Of a stretch of 64,000 nucleotides of DNA, positions 12,501 through 27,500 are shown piece by piece. A program made the translations under genes and the position numbers. The first letter of the stretch is position 1. Every line of letters begins with the position of its first letter. The DNA lies in contig NC_069135.1 in the NCBI RefSeq assembly GCF_026914265.1, forward strand, positions 62,424,738 through 62,488,737, given 5' to 3'. The notes under the pieces were generated by a model that ran no database searches, was not told the origin of the DNA, and saw only the letters and a program-made list of their open reading frames with translations. The stretch comes from Mya arenaria (Eukaryota > Mollusca > Bivalvia > Myida > Myidae).

Positions 12501-15500
12501 AGGTTGTAATTTTTATACGCCCATCTTACGATGGCCGTATTATGGGAACACCCATGGCGGGCGGGCGGGCGGCTCCACAATGTTGTCCGCTCTCTAACTT
12601 GAACATTTCTCATCCAATTTCCACCAAACTTCATGAAAGTGTTTGTTGGTGAAATATCTAGGTCAAGTACGATAACCAGCCAAATCACTTTAGGCACTCC
12701 AGAGTTATGGCCCCCTGAATTTGTCAAAATTGGCCATTTTAGCTTTGTCCGCTCTCTAACTTGATCATTTCTCATCCAATTTCCACCAAACGTCATGAAA
12801 GTGTTTGTTGGTGAAATATCTCGGTCAAGTTCAATAACCAGCCAAATCGCTTTAGGCACTTTAGAGTTATGGCCCCCTGAATTTGTCAAAGTTGTCCATT
12901 TTAGCTTTGTCCGCTCTCTAACTTGAACATTTCTCATCCAATTTCCACCAAACTTCATGAAAGTGTTTGTTGGTGAAATATCTAGGTCAAGTTCGATAAC
13001 CAGCCTAATCGCTTTAGGCACTCCAGAGTTATGGCCCCCTGAATTTATCAAAATTGGCCATTTTAGCTTTGTCTACTCTCAAACTTGAACAGTTTTTATC
13101 CGAATTTCACCAAACTTGTTTAGCTTCATGTTCCATCCATAAAGTGTAAAAAGTAAATGTTTATTCAATTTAATCAGGCATATTGTTTTTAAAAAAATTA
13201 AAGGTTGCATTTCTATATGTGACTTTTATCTATATTCAACTCCATCTGCCATTTTTGTTAAACTCACGTGATCTGTACCAAAGGTCCTGTGAAATCTTCT
13301 ATTTTCGTGGTGTCTAAAATCTACCATCTAGACCTTGTTGTAATTAATACCAATCAGAGAATGTTGAATTATCAAACAAAAATCTTGTTTCATGCAAAAT
13401 AATCATATTTTTTTTAGGTACGGGAAAGACAACCACACTTGTACGCTACACGCAGTTTCGCCCTGACAAGAAGTTTCTGCTGGTTGTTTACAACAAGTGA
13501 GTTATAAACCTTGCATTTATTTTGAAAAAAAATATTGCCATTTGTGACTTTTATATAGACTTAAGATTTTTGAAGATACGCATAGAATTCTTTATGAAAT
13601 AGGTCTCTGTGCTGGTATTCATAAAACATCTTAAGTCATTTCTTATTCGAAGTCTTCCAAGGATTCTTAATGAAACCACCTCTGTACCTTCAATATTAGG
13701 CAGGTGATGAATTACTTATATGTTTTTTTCAGGTCTGTACGTGACTATGCAAAAACCAAATTTCCACATAATGTTGAGTGCCGCACTGGACATTCATTGG
13801 CATTTGGAGTGTTTGGAAGACGGTTAGTTGGAAGAATGGAATTTTCCAAAAATAGAAATGATAAATTGAATTGTTTACTAAGGGCTATTCCAGTAAAACC
13901 CATAGTGGGAAGGCAATTATTTTCATAGGATATGGGTGGTTGTTTTTTTCACCAATTTGGACCCCAAAAGGGTCAATTTGCTTCTGTAGGGGGGTGGTAT
14001 AATTTTAAAATGCCTTCTCTCCATGGGTTTTATGTTTTTATGGAATATCCCTAATTATCCTTGTGTAAGATGATCTAAAAAAAACTTCTTCTTTCTTATC
14101 ATGAACGTTTTTGTACAATTGACCTGGAACTCAACTCAACTCAGTTGATTGCATTATCATATCCTGCAATGTGTGTATAGAGAGTGTATCATATTAATTA
14201 TACATGTTTTAGTGGAAGGGCATTTTTTTTACATGTGTATGCAAACAAAACTAGTGAATTTTAATGGAAATGATATGGCATGTAAGTGTTAGGGACTAGA
14301 CACCAGATGTTCCAAAAATTGGCAAATACAGTATTCATCAAAATGAGACTAGAATACCTGGTCCAATGAGACAGATAATACATCATGTTGCATGATAAAA
14401 ATAATATTTTGGGACTGTCTCAGTTGAGTTTTCCTGTTAAAAATATTGCATAATGGTTTCCTAATTTATAGTATGTATATTTAGCATGTTGAAGTCACAT
14501 GACTGGAATAGATTAATATACCAACACTATTTCTAAATTTACTGGTTTTCACATGGTGGACAAACCCAGTAAATTTTGAATTGGAAAAATACGCAAATAC
14601 TGCAAAAGATCGGAAGCTGTCGTAAACGATGTGATACATCAGTAAATAAGATTCAATGTGCTTTCACATCCATATCAGTTTTATGTACTAAGTTTTTGTC
14701 AATTTGTTTATTTTCATGAACTTGTATCATGTATTATCTGGTCCCTTTAAGCTATTGTTTATATTGACATTATACACTAAAAGCGGAAACCAACTTAAAA
14801 ACACCTTTAAATGAACTCGGCACTGATTTTCAACCTCAAGCAAAGAAAATGTTATGGGCTATTTCGGTTAAACTGCTACTGTAACATCTATGCAACATTA
14901 GTTTTACATGATTTATAAACTTATAATGAGAAATGCCAGCAATTGAAATAATAAACACTAAGAAATAACATGAATATTCACATGTACCTTGTTTGAAATT
15001 ACACAAGCATTTTCTTGTAGACCTTTAAATGCATTCATTCATAAAACTTTTTCCAGATTTGCGCACAAGCTGGGAAATCTCAAGGTTTACACACTGACGC
15101 AGGCTCTCCAAGCTCGCAAGGGAATCAACCTCTACCTACAGGCTAAGTTCGTCATGACGACCCTCGAGAATTATTTTGCATCAGCTGACGAAGCAATATC
15201 CATGGAACACGTGCCGAGCGAACAGATGGATGAGAAAACTGGACTGAAGACAGCGATTGCCCTCGGTGAAAAACGGGTAAGGACCATTTAAACAATTGTC
15301 CATCTTTCTTCAGAAGTTCAATTCACAATTCACATAAAAATGTCATCCTTTAATAATAAAAAAAATATAATAGAGTTTGCACATTTTTCCTTCCTGTGTT
15401 GGGTTGTATGCCTTACTCAAAAAGCACTATAAATATTACAGTTTTTTTGGCGATCTTCATGAATCTTTGTCAGAATATATTTGTGAATATGGGTCATATC

Positions 15501-18500
15501 TGGTCAAAAACAAGGTCATTAGGTCAAATATTAAAACAATATTGTGTTTAAGTTTATTATTCCTTTCATAAATTATAATGTGAATATAGGTCATCTTGAG
15601 TCAAAAACTAGGTCAGTCTAGTGTGAATATAGGTCATCTTGAGTCAAAAACTAGGTCAGACTAGTGTAAATATGGGTCATCTTGAGTCAAAAACTCGGTC
15701 AGACTTGTGTGAATATGGGTCATCTTGAGTCAAAAACTAGGACAGACTAGTGTGAATACAGTTCATCTTGAGTCAAAAACTAGGACAAACTAGTGTGAAT
15801 ACGGGTCATCTTGAGTCAAAAACTAGGGCAGACTAGTGTGAATATGGGTCATCTTAAGTCAAAAACTACGTCAGACTAGAGAGAAATATAGGTCATCTTG
15901 ATTCAAAGACTAGGTCAGACTAGTGTGAATATAGGTCATCTTGAGTCAAAAACTAGGTCAGACTAGTGTGAATATGGGTCATCTTGAGTCAAAAACTAGG
16001 TCAGACTAGTGTGAATATTGGTCATCTTGAGCCAAAAACTTTTCTTCTATTTTTAAACATATTTATTTTACAACGATTGTGAAACAAGTTATTACAACAT
16101 TATATAAATCACTCTTGTTGGCACGATTTTACGCGAGAGTGTGGTCTTGTGTTGTGGGGGAAACCGGAGAACCTGGAGAAAACCCACTTGTTCGGCTTGA
16201 TGACCCACAAACCAAACTCACATGCGCCCAAGCCGGGAATCGAACCTGGGTCGCCTAGGTGAGAAGCGAGTGCACTAACCACTGCGCTAACCAGCCAAAA
16301 ACTAGGTCAGACACTTGGACCAACTTGTGAATATGGGTCAGCAGCATTACTGTTTCCTCTATATGCATTCTTCCGTCTGCAAAATATTTTTTGTCAAATT
16401 TAAAAATCCAGCTTTATGCGTTTTCCACATTAACCTGTTGTTCTGATATAAAAAAAAAATAATGATAATGTTCTCCTGACTTTAAAGCAGATTGACCGCT
16501 TTGATATCAGTCTTTCATTTTTATGCCCCCACAAAGTGGCGGCATATAGGGTTGCCCTTGTCCGTACGTACGTCTGTCTGTCTGTACGTACGTACGTCCC
16601 GAAGATTGTTTCCGATCTAATTCTTGAAAACCGTTTGTCCAATCCTCACCAAACTTTAAACACATGTTTGTGACCATAATATCTTGATCAAGTTCGATAG
16701 TCATGGAAATCGCTTTAGTCATTTAGGAGTTACGGCCCTTTTTTGCCCAAAATACTTCAAAAATATATGTTTCCAATCTAATTCTTGAAAACTGTTTGTC
16801 CAATCCTCACCAAACTTTAAACACATGTTTGTGACCATAATATCTTGATCAAGTTCGATAGTCATGGAAATCGCTTTAGTCATTTAGGAGTTACGGCCCT
16901 TTTTTGCCAAAAATACTTCAAAAATATATGTTTCCAATCTAATTCTTGAAAAGTATGTGTCCAATGTGGATCCAACAAGTTTTTTCCTGCCTGAATGGCG
17001 CCATATAACCTATACAGTCTTGCGATGCCGTAAAACCCAACTCAACTCAACTTATCCTATATGTGCAGATTATCCTGAATAATCATTATGGCTTATTTTC
17101 TGTGACAAAAAATCGAAGTGGAATAAGCCAATTTATGCATTTATGTCTGGAAACCAGTGATACAAGGCTAATATCAAAAGATCAGATCGCTATTTCACTT
17201 ATTTACATTCGAAAATTTATGTTTTATCGCTAAAGCGTTACTAACATTTGAAGGTAAATTCTATTTACAGTTTTTCAAATGATTGAGATCTTTTTACATC
17301 GCTAGTTATCTTATATGACTACAGTATATTGAAGGCATTGATACCCTAATCGGCTGATTCTGAGACACAAACTAAAAACAATGTAAAATCTGTATTTCTG
17401 ATATTTTCAATGTTAAATGCCTTGCTTTTAAAGGCCCTGGCAATGGATGCTCAGTCTATCTGGCACAAGATGCAGGAATACAACGAAAAGAAGGTTGTCA
17501 TGACCCATGACGGCTACTTGAAACTGTACCAGCTTTCTCGCCCGCGTCTCGACAGATACAACTGTATTCTCATAGATGAGGCACAGGATCTCACACCTGG
17601 TAATGTATTACTATGAACAGAGATATGATTTGTCCGCGGATTCCGCTGATCTAATTGGCTACAGGGACCAAAAACGTCACTTTAATTGTTTGTTTGTTTT
17701 GACACACCAGCAGTGCGTTCAGTAAGGCAATGTTATCAAAATGCTACCGAACATTTTGTTTTGTATCCCTGTTGCAACGCAGTGCAAACACTGCAGGGCA
17801 CCAAACAGCATACGTTTGCCGAAAACATGTTTACTGTACGCATGGCAGTTTGCATCAAACTTAACGTCTGATGAGCCCTCAAAAGGGTTTCTGAAAAGCC
17901 GGTTTTGGTTCTGTGGTGTTGTGGATCACCTCCTTTGATCACAATTGGGAGCCTAAAGAGCTGCCCAAACCTATTGACAAAATCTTTCAGCCCTTCAGCT
18001 GCCAGATTCTTCACATTCATACCATGGTGCCCAAAACTCATAATTTGAAGAAATCACAGTAATTTTGGCATTCTACCATACATGTTATGTATTATACATT
18101 CTTGAACCACACATTATCACTCAGTTTCTACAATATTTAGCTTAGAAAATCCATTAGGGAGCATCAGGCTTTGGAGATCGACAGAATATGTGCATGTGTG
18201 TGTCTTAGAGCGTGTGTGGTTGTTTATGTGTGCGTATGTGTTTGTGTGTGTGTGCTAAAACATAAAAAGCATAGAAATGTTATTCTGCTTTTGTTCATAA
18301 TTTAATTTGCATGTATTGATATGTACTCTTTGTGAAAAAATATACATATTTTTTATGCTTTTTACACGTCACTCTAAAAGTATTGTACATATTTTTCTGC
18401 TGGTCTTGTTGTGAAATAAACATCACTATGCACATCTCCTAGCACGGACCTTTATTCCCTTTCATGTACTTACAGCCATCACAGACATCTTGTTACGGCA

Positions 18501-21500
18501 GCCACAGGGTAAAATCCTTGTTGGGGACCCCCATCAACAAATATACAGTTTCCGAGGGGCGGTCAATGCCATGGAACTTATCCCAGCTGACACAGTCTTC
18601 TATCTCACTCAGGTAAGCTGTTCCTTTGCTAAATCAGAGTTAGATCTCTTAAAGGAACCTCATAGATCTCTTAAAGGAACCTCATCAAAAAATCTACAGT
18701 GCCTGAGGGGCAGTCAATGCCATGGAACTTATCCCAGCCGACACTGTCTTCTATCTCACTCAGGTAAGCTGTTCCATGGTTATAACAGAGTAAGATCCCT
18801 TTAGTGAACCTTATCAACAGATGTACAGTTTCTAAGGGGCGTTGATTCCCTGAGCTTTATCCTGGCAGACAATGTCTTCTATCTCACTCAGGTAAGGTGT
18901 CCATGGTTAAAACAGGGCTTTATTTCTATTAAGATCACTTTTGCAGATTCACAGTTTCTGAGGGGCCGTCAACACTCACACGGGCAGTGTTCGACACTAA
19001 CGGGGTCCCGGGATCCCGAGGACACCATTTTTTCGGGAGGAACACCTGAATTTCAAAGTCCGGTATTCCGTCGGGACACTTAAATTTTGACCGATAAAAG
19101 CTAAATATCAATAAATAAATAGCGTTTCATGAATTAATTACCTAAATTTGGGTCCCCCTAACTTTCTTGACAGTGCATGTAAAAAAGATATTAATATTAA
19201 TACGTCGCACACACTAAAGGCTAAAGCGAAAGTATGGCTGACCTTTTCACAATCACGTCATGAATCTATAAATAAACAGGTCATTTCACAGTGCGCATGC
19301 GGGTTAACGCTTCCGCTTTGTTGTTTACATTATCAACAAGGTCAGAGGTGACGGACTTTAATAATCGGTACAATAATTATGGTGTCAGAGGTGACGGACT
19401 GTTATAATTGGTACAATAATTATGGTGAACTAGTTTGCTCATGTGTCAGAACCGCCCAAAAAGATGCCAAAACTGCTGACTTTGATGCCTTAATGATGCG
19501 ACCATCGAGTTGTTACAGTAACATTTACAGCACAAAAGACTGGCATCCTACGGAACTAGTTTACTGGGAAGCCATCCTACTATTCAGCATTCTTTGTTTT
19601 ATGCCTTGATCAAAACATTATAGAAATAAAATTCCCAAAGTTCTATTATTTATCTTCAATCAATAGATAAAAAAATTATGACATTTTGGCGCGAAAATAA
19701 ACATACACTATTTTCCAGTTGTCTGCTCTTCCAGTATGCACTACACTTGTTGGGCAGTCTGATTGATTCACAAGCCAGATGTAATATTTCTACTGTTTTT
19801 CAATCAAAAGCAATGACATCTGACAAGACCCTGAACCATGGCATTTTTTATGCGTATTTTCCGAAAATCTAAAAATAGTAACAACATCAAGTTTTTGTTT
19901 ACATTGTACCCATTGTGTGACTACCACTTTTGAACCCAATCTACCAACTTAAGACCCATATCTTCCTCTCTGCCATCGCCAGAGGTTCACATGGGTGACA
20001 TTGTGCTATAACTAACTTGTCATTGCATGCTGTTGAAAACATGTATAATATGGTGTCTACTTTAAAAGTAAAAGGCACTGGATTTGTTTGTTCAATTTAA
20101 TATTAAAACAGGCTCATTAATGAAAAAAAAATGTAAAAAATGGAAGGGACACCTGATTTCAGATGTTGGTGTCCCTTCGGGATCCCTTGGGAAAATGGTT
20201 AGTGTCGACCCCTGCACGGGTGATTGTTTTTGCACTGGTGTAGCTACATGTAGGCATTGTTCGTCTGGACATGCAATTATTATTTTTTTAAAGTATGAGT
20301 TTTTAGCTTTTACAAAAAAAAAATGAAATATTGCAATAGCCTTAGTGTTGGCCTCTGCTTTCGAATTTTTTTTAGCATCTATAAGTAAGATATTCTCAAT
20401 CAATGAAATGCTTATGTTGTCACAAGAAAACCTGGTAAGCAACATGTAGCAAGGGCAATAACTCTGAATGTTATAATGGAGTTATGCCCCTTTTTGATGA
20501 AAACAATGTGTTTTCATCCAATTGCTTTTGATTTTTGTTTGGATTTATTTGAAAAGAGCTTAAGGAATTATTGATATGTTTGTTTGTCCTACTCAACCAG
20601 TGCAGGAATTATGTACAGGAAAAAAAAGTACAATAAATTTAATTTCTGAATGTTTTTTCAGTCTTTCCGGTTTGGCCCCGAGATTGCCCATGTGGCCATG
20701 AGTTGTTTGGAGGTGTTGAAAGGGGAGACTAAGAAAACTCTCGTAGGCAGTGGGAAAAAATGTAAGTACACTTTCACAGTCTATTTTTTCAACCGAAAAA
20801 GGGGCCAAAATTTGGCCTAAAAATCCCAAAAAGTCTACTTTTTCATAATATGACTTAAAATTCACAATCCTAAATACAGATTTTTTTTTTTAAAACACTA
20901 AACAAGTAAATCTAGTACATATATATATGTTTAAATGCAGTCCCATTTTCTTAAAATTCTTCAAATTCATGATTTTAAATGTGCCTTTTCTTTGTTTAAT
21001 ATATACTATGGTAGATTCATAATTTTAGTCATTTTGTCACTAATTCACAATTCTGAGGGCCCCGGCCCTTTTCACAAAAAGGTGGGAAATAAACACTGCC
21101 TTTGTTCTAACAGTACATATGGGTAATGGTGGCCCTGTGGTTGGATGCCACCAGGGGTTTGACACCAGGACTGGGAAAATTGCCCCTTTCCTCAGTAGGC
21201 TTAAAAGAGAACTTAAAAAATTACAATGATTGTACTTAGAAAATTGTTTAAATATTAAATGCATATAACCAAATGTTATGAAAAGTACCCAGTAGAGGGC
21301 GTTTTAAATAATCATCAAAAACTCAAAAAGTTGAAACTTTTCAGAACGCTACTTCATTAAACAGCCCCTGTTTATTTTTAGCTCACCTGTCACGTAGTGA
21401 CAAGGTGAGCTTTTGTGATCACTCTTCGTCCGTCGTCCGTCCGTCCGTCCGTTCACAATTGCTTGTGAACACAATAGAGGTCACAATTTTGACCTAATCT

Positions 21501-24500
21501 TTATGAAACTTGGTCAGACTGATCATCTCTATAAAATCTAGGTCAAGTTCGATATTGGGTCATCTGGGGTCAAAAACTAGGTCACTAGGTCAATTAGTAG
21601 AAAAACCTTGTGAACACAATAGAGGTCACAATTTTAGCCTAATCTCAATGCAACTTGGTCAGAATGGTCATCTCTATAAAATCTAGGTCAAGTTCGATAT
21701 TGGGTCATCCGCGGTCAATAATTAGGTCACTAGGTCAATTAGTAGAAAAACCTTGTGAACACAATAGAGGTCACAATTTTAGCCTAATCTCAATGAAACT
21801 TGGTCAGAATGATCATCTCTATAAAATCTAGGTCAAGTTCGATATTGGGTCATCCGCGGTCAATAACTAGGTCACTAGGTCAATTAGTACAAAAACCTTG
21901 TGAACACAATAGAGGTCACAATTTTAGGCTAATCTTAATGCAACTTGGTCAGAATGATCATCTCTATAAAATCTGGGTCAAGTTCGATATTGGGTCATAC
22001 GCAGTCAATAACTAGGTCACTAGGTCAATTATTAGAAAAACCTTGTGAACAAAATAGAGGTCACAATTTGAGCCTTATCTTAATGAAACTTGGTCAGAAT
22101 GATCATCTTAACATAAGCTAGGTCAAGTTCCATATTGGGTCAACCCAGGTCAAAAACTAGGTCACTAGGTCAATTAGTAGAAAAACCTTGTGAACACAAT
22201 AGAGGTCACAATTTTAGCCTAATCTCAATGCAACTTGGTCAGAATGATCATCTCTATAAAATGTAGGTCAAGTTCGATATTGGGTCATCCGCAGTCAACA
22301 ACTAGGTCACTTGGTCAATTAGTACAAAAACCTTGTGAACACAATAGAGGTCACAATTTTAGCCTAATCTCAATGCAAGTTGGTCAGAATAATCATATAA
22401 AATCTAGGTCAAGTTCGATATTGGGTCGTCCGCAGTCAATAACTAGGTCACTAGGTCAATTATTAGAAAAACCTTGTGAACACAACAGAGGTCACAATTT
22501 TGACCTAATCTTTATGAAACTTGGTCAGACTGATCATCTCTATGAAATCTAGGTCAAGTTTGATATTGGGTCATCTGGGGTCAAAAACTAGGTCAGTAGG
22601 TCAATTAGTAGAAATACCTTGTGAACACATTAGAGGTCACAATTTTAGCCTAATCTCAATGCAACTTGGTCAGAATGATCATCTCTATAAATTTTAGGTC
22701 AAGTTCGATATTGGGTCATCCGCGGTCAATAACTAGGTCACTAGGTCAATTAGTAGAAAAACCTTGTGAACACAATAGAGGTCACAATTTTAGCCTAATC
22801 TCAATGCAACTTGGTCAGAATCATCATCGCTGTAAAATGTAGGTCAAGTTTGATATTGGGTCATTCACGGTCAATAACTAGGTCACTAGGTCAATTAGTA
22901 CAAAAACCTTGTGAACACAATAGAGGTCACAATTTTAGCCTAATCTCAATGCAACTTGGTCAGAATGATCATCTCTATAAAATCTAGGTCAAGTTCGATA
23001 TTGGGTCATCTGCGGTCAATAACTAGGTCACTAGGTCAATTAGTACAAAAACCTTGTGAACACAATAGAGGTCACAATTTTAGGCTAATCTTAATGCAAC
23101 TTGGTCAGAATGATCATCTCTATAAAATCTGGGTCAAGTTCGATATTGGGTCATACGCAGTCAATAACTAGGTCACTAGGTCAATTATTAGAAAAACCTT
23201 GTGAACAAAATAGAGGTCACAATTTTAGCCTTATCTTAATGAAACTTGGTCAGAATGATCATCTTAACATAAGCTAGGTCAAGTTCCATATTGGGTCAAC
23301 CCAGGTCAAAAACTAGGTCACTAGGTCAATTTGTAGAAAAACCTTGTGAACACAATAGAGGTCACAATTTTAGGCTTAACTCAATTCAACTTGGTCAGAA
23401 TGATCATCTCTAGTTTGACTTCTCGTCAGAAACCAATGATCATATTTTGATGAAACCTGACAGAAATGTTCATTTAGTAATCCTTAACTCAAATTGCCCA
23501 TATGGTTCCAGTCCACTGCACAACATGGCCGCCAGAAATAGAAAAATCTTTAAACGACTTGTTTTCAGAAACCGATTATCAGATTTTGATGAAACTTTGC
23601 AGAAATGTTCCTTGGGTGGTCCCTGACCAAAATTGCTCAAATGGTTCTGGTCAGCTGTACAACATGCCTGCCAAAACTAAAAATAGAAACCCTTTAACGA
23701 CTTCTGGTCAGAAACCGATGATCATATTTTTATGAAACTTGGCAGAAATGTTCCTTGAATGGTCCTATACCAAAATTGCCCGAATGGTTCCAGTAGGCTG
23801 CACAACATAGCCGCCAGAACTAAAAATAGAAAAACCTTAAATGACTTCTCCTCATAAACCAATGATCAGATTTTGATGAAACTTGACAGAAATGTTCCTT
23901 GGGCAGTTCTTAACCAAAATTCCCCAAATGGTTCCAGTCCGCTGCACAACATGGCGGCCAGAAGTAAAATAGCAAAATCTTTAAACGACATTTCTGAAAC
24001 AGATAGGCAGATTTTAACAAAAACTTGACAGAAATGTTGCTGGGGTGGTCCTTGACCGAAATTGCCTAAATGTTTCTGGTCCACTGCATAACATGGCGGC
24101 GCAGCTAAAAATAGAAAAAGTTTTAAACGACATCTTTTCAGAAATCGATGATCAGATTTTGATTAGACTTAACATAAATGTTCCTTGGGTGGTCCTTAAC
24201 CAAAATCTATCAAATGGGTCCATTCCGCTGCACAACATGGCCGCCAAGACTAAAAAATGGAAAAACCTTTAAACAACTTCATCAAAAACCAATAATCTTA
24301 TCTCAGTAAACTTGACAGAAATGTTCCTTTGGTGGTCCTTGTTAACTCAAATTGCCCAAACCGTTCTGGTCCGCTGCACAACATGGCCATCAGAGCTAAA
24401 AATAGAAAAATCTTTAAATGACTTTTCTTCAGAAACCGATGATTGTATTTCTATTTAACTTGGCGAAAATGTTTGTTAGGTGGCCTTTGCTTGAGCCTGT

Positions 24501-27500
24501 AGGCCAGTGCAGCACAGACACTGATGTGCCTCTTGTTTGCAAAAATCTTAAAAATATGGCACCAATGTGCTACTATTCAATATAATTTCATGTTCTCATT
24601 TGCAATTGGCTGACTACTATTGAACGTTTCACATTTGTACTCAACAGTATGTGCAGTCTACACAAATAATAGTGTACATATTTGTACATTTTTGTTAGCC
24701 TATCTGTCTGTCATAGTTACCTTGGCACAAGAATACTATTACTGACACATTTAAAACATTCAAAAACCAAAGAACTTAGAGCTCAGTTGTTTCCTGGAAA
24801 AAGTAAAAATGTTGTCACCAACTACATTGTGTCTGCATTGATGTTATCATTGTCATTATTGATGTAGTTCCCATTCACTTACAATTGTGACCATCACCTT
24901 CATGTTACCTTGACGTTAAAAGTCCAGTGTTAGAACTGTTAATGCCCTCAGTATTTGCAGCTAATACCAATCCCTATTCAACAAAACATTTCTTCATATC
25001 ATTCCCTTGAACCCATCTTTTCCATCATACTTTTCAAGGTTTGTTCCCACAACTTTTTGATGCATTCTGTTGATTTTGAAGATGTTTGTTTTTATAGAAA
25101 ATTTGGCACAAGTAAATGTTTAATAAACACATTAATAAAACCCTTTGAAGATGTTGTTTGTATTTTGTTTGCTCATTAATATACTATGACAACTTCCATT
25201 CATTCATGATTGTTAACAACAAAGTAAACTTGTCGCCTGGTGGCATCCATTAATTACTAACAATTAAGGAAGAACCAGTAACTCAAAATATTGATGCATT
25301 GCAATCCTGAAAGTCCCAATAGTATGGATCGATGGCAGGTAAGCGATACAGGGCCACCATGGCCCTATGGTTAGCTCACCTGTCACGCAGTGACATAATG
25401 AGCTTTTGTGACCGCTTGATGTACGTCGTTCGTCAACATTTTGCTTCGAACAACATCTCCTTAACCCCTTGGCCAATCATGATGAAACTTGGCAGGGATG
25501 TTCCTTGCATGAAGCTCTACCAAAGTTGTTCAAAGACATGGATTCCATGCGAAACTCTGGTTGCCATGGTAACCGATAAGAAAAACTTAAAAAAAATTCT
25601 CCTCCAAAACCACAAGGCCTAGAGCTTTGATATTTGATATGTAGCATCACCTAATGGACCTCTACCAAGATTGTTCAAATTATGCCCCTGGGGTCAAAAA
25701 TGACCCCGCCCCGGGTCACGTGGTTTACATAGACTTAGATATGGAAAACTTAACAAATCTTCTCCAAAACTAGAAGTCCTAGGGCTTTGATATTTGGCAT
25801 GTATAATTACTTTATGGACATCTACCAAGATTGTTCTAATTATGCCTCTGGAGTGATAAGAGGCCCTGCCCGGGGGTCGCAAGTTTTACATAGGCTTATT
25901 TAGTGAAAACTTAAAATCTTGTCTAAAACCACAAGGCCTAGGCATTTGATATATGGTATGTAGCTTTACCTTGTGGTTCTCTACCGAGATTATTCAAATT
26001 ATGCCCCTGAAGTGATAAGAGGCCCCACCTAGGGGGTCACAAGTTTTACATAGGCTTATATAAGGAAAGTGTTTAAAAATCTTCTTGTCTGAAAATGCAA
26101 GGCCTACGCATTCAATATTTGGTATGTATCATAACCAAGTGGTCCTCTACCAAGATTGTTCAATTTATGCCCCTGGGGAGAAGAGGCCCTATCCTGGGGG
26201 GAGTCACAAGTTTTGCATAGGCTTATATAGAACAAAAAACTTCTTGTCTAAACCAACAAGACATTGGCATTTTATATGTGGCATAACCTAGTGGCCCGCT
26301 ACCAAGATTGTTCAATTTGTGCACCTGTGGTGAAAAGAGGCCTCACCCTGGGTGTCACAAGTTTTACATAGGCTTATATAGGAAAAAACTTTAAAATTTT
26401 CTTGTCTGAAGCCACAAGGACTAGGTCTTAAATATTTGGTTTGAAGCATTGCCTACTGATAGGGTCATGTGGGGTAAAAAACTAGGTCAGTGGGACAAAT
26501 AAAAGAGTGGCCTCTAGGGGCCATACTTTTCATTGGATCTTTATGATAATAGGTCAGAATGTTCACTTTATTTAGCAAAGCTACAGGTGAGCGATACAGG
26601 GCCATCATGGCCCTCTTGTTTTACTTTCCACTCAAAGTCATACCAGCTTATAACTGTCTTTATGAACTTATCAATCTGAAATAAATAGATTTAGATTATA
26701 AGCAATCTTTATAGGTACTGAATTGTTTCAAAGAAATTGTAAGAAAGAAGCAAAATAGAAAAGAAAATTAGATAGGGTAAGCCATTATTTGTTGACGCAA
26801 CTTTACCATGTACCGTACACAAAATAATGGTGATAAATTTACTTAACTTTTTTACTCTCTCACAAGGTCAAATCAACGGGGACAGAGTTGGTCAGTTAGC
26901 CATCATCTGCCGGTGTAACTTTACTGTGTTCAGCGAAGCCGTGAAAAAGTGTTGCTACTCGAATGAGGAATGCAGGGTTGCATTTATTGGCGTAAGTTGT
27001 ATAGTTATTTTAAAGAACATTTATTTCAATGCCTTTTAGCTTGTCTGTGTTTGAAAGAAAATACTACTTATTGGCGTTGTTTGCAGCAGCATGCAAAAAC
27101 TATTTCTTATGTTTGCATACAAATTGGCGCGTTTTTCTACAAGTGTAATTAAATGACTTTACTACAATTTTAGGCATATAATAAAGGAAAAAAAATGACT
27201 TTTGGTGCTTGATCGGTGAAATATGTAACGATCTTACACTGAAACAAACAATTATCCTCTATTTATTGAAAGTACACGCAGAATTTTGCTTGACCAATGA
27301 TAATGACAAAATATATTGGTCAGAACAGCTCTTCGCTTTAAATTCTAGAAAAATAACCCGGAGTTAACCATTCTTATATATACAGGGCACAGACAATTTT
27401 GGCTTTCCGATGCTCATGGACATGTACAGTCTTACGCTGCCTCAGAATGAAAGAGAGAAAGGTAATGCATTGGTTGGGCAATTCTTATTTGGCTAAGGCT

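Noticed and set aside
12470-13051. 193-codon minus-strand ORF
   Set aside because: It translates the 161-bp core units of a pearl-like element and has no domain.
18687-18900. Mutually exclusive duplicates of FBH1 exon 11
   Set aside because: The copies keep donors but have no acceptor and lack the 5' half with the GDPHQ motif.
21379-26617. CRISPR-like array
   Set aside because: Units of ~145-160 bp are near-identical throughout with no unique spacers, in a eukaryotic intron.
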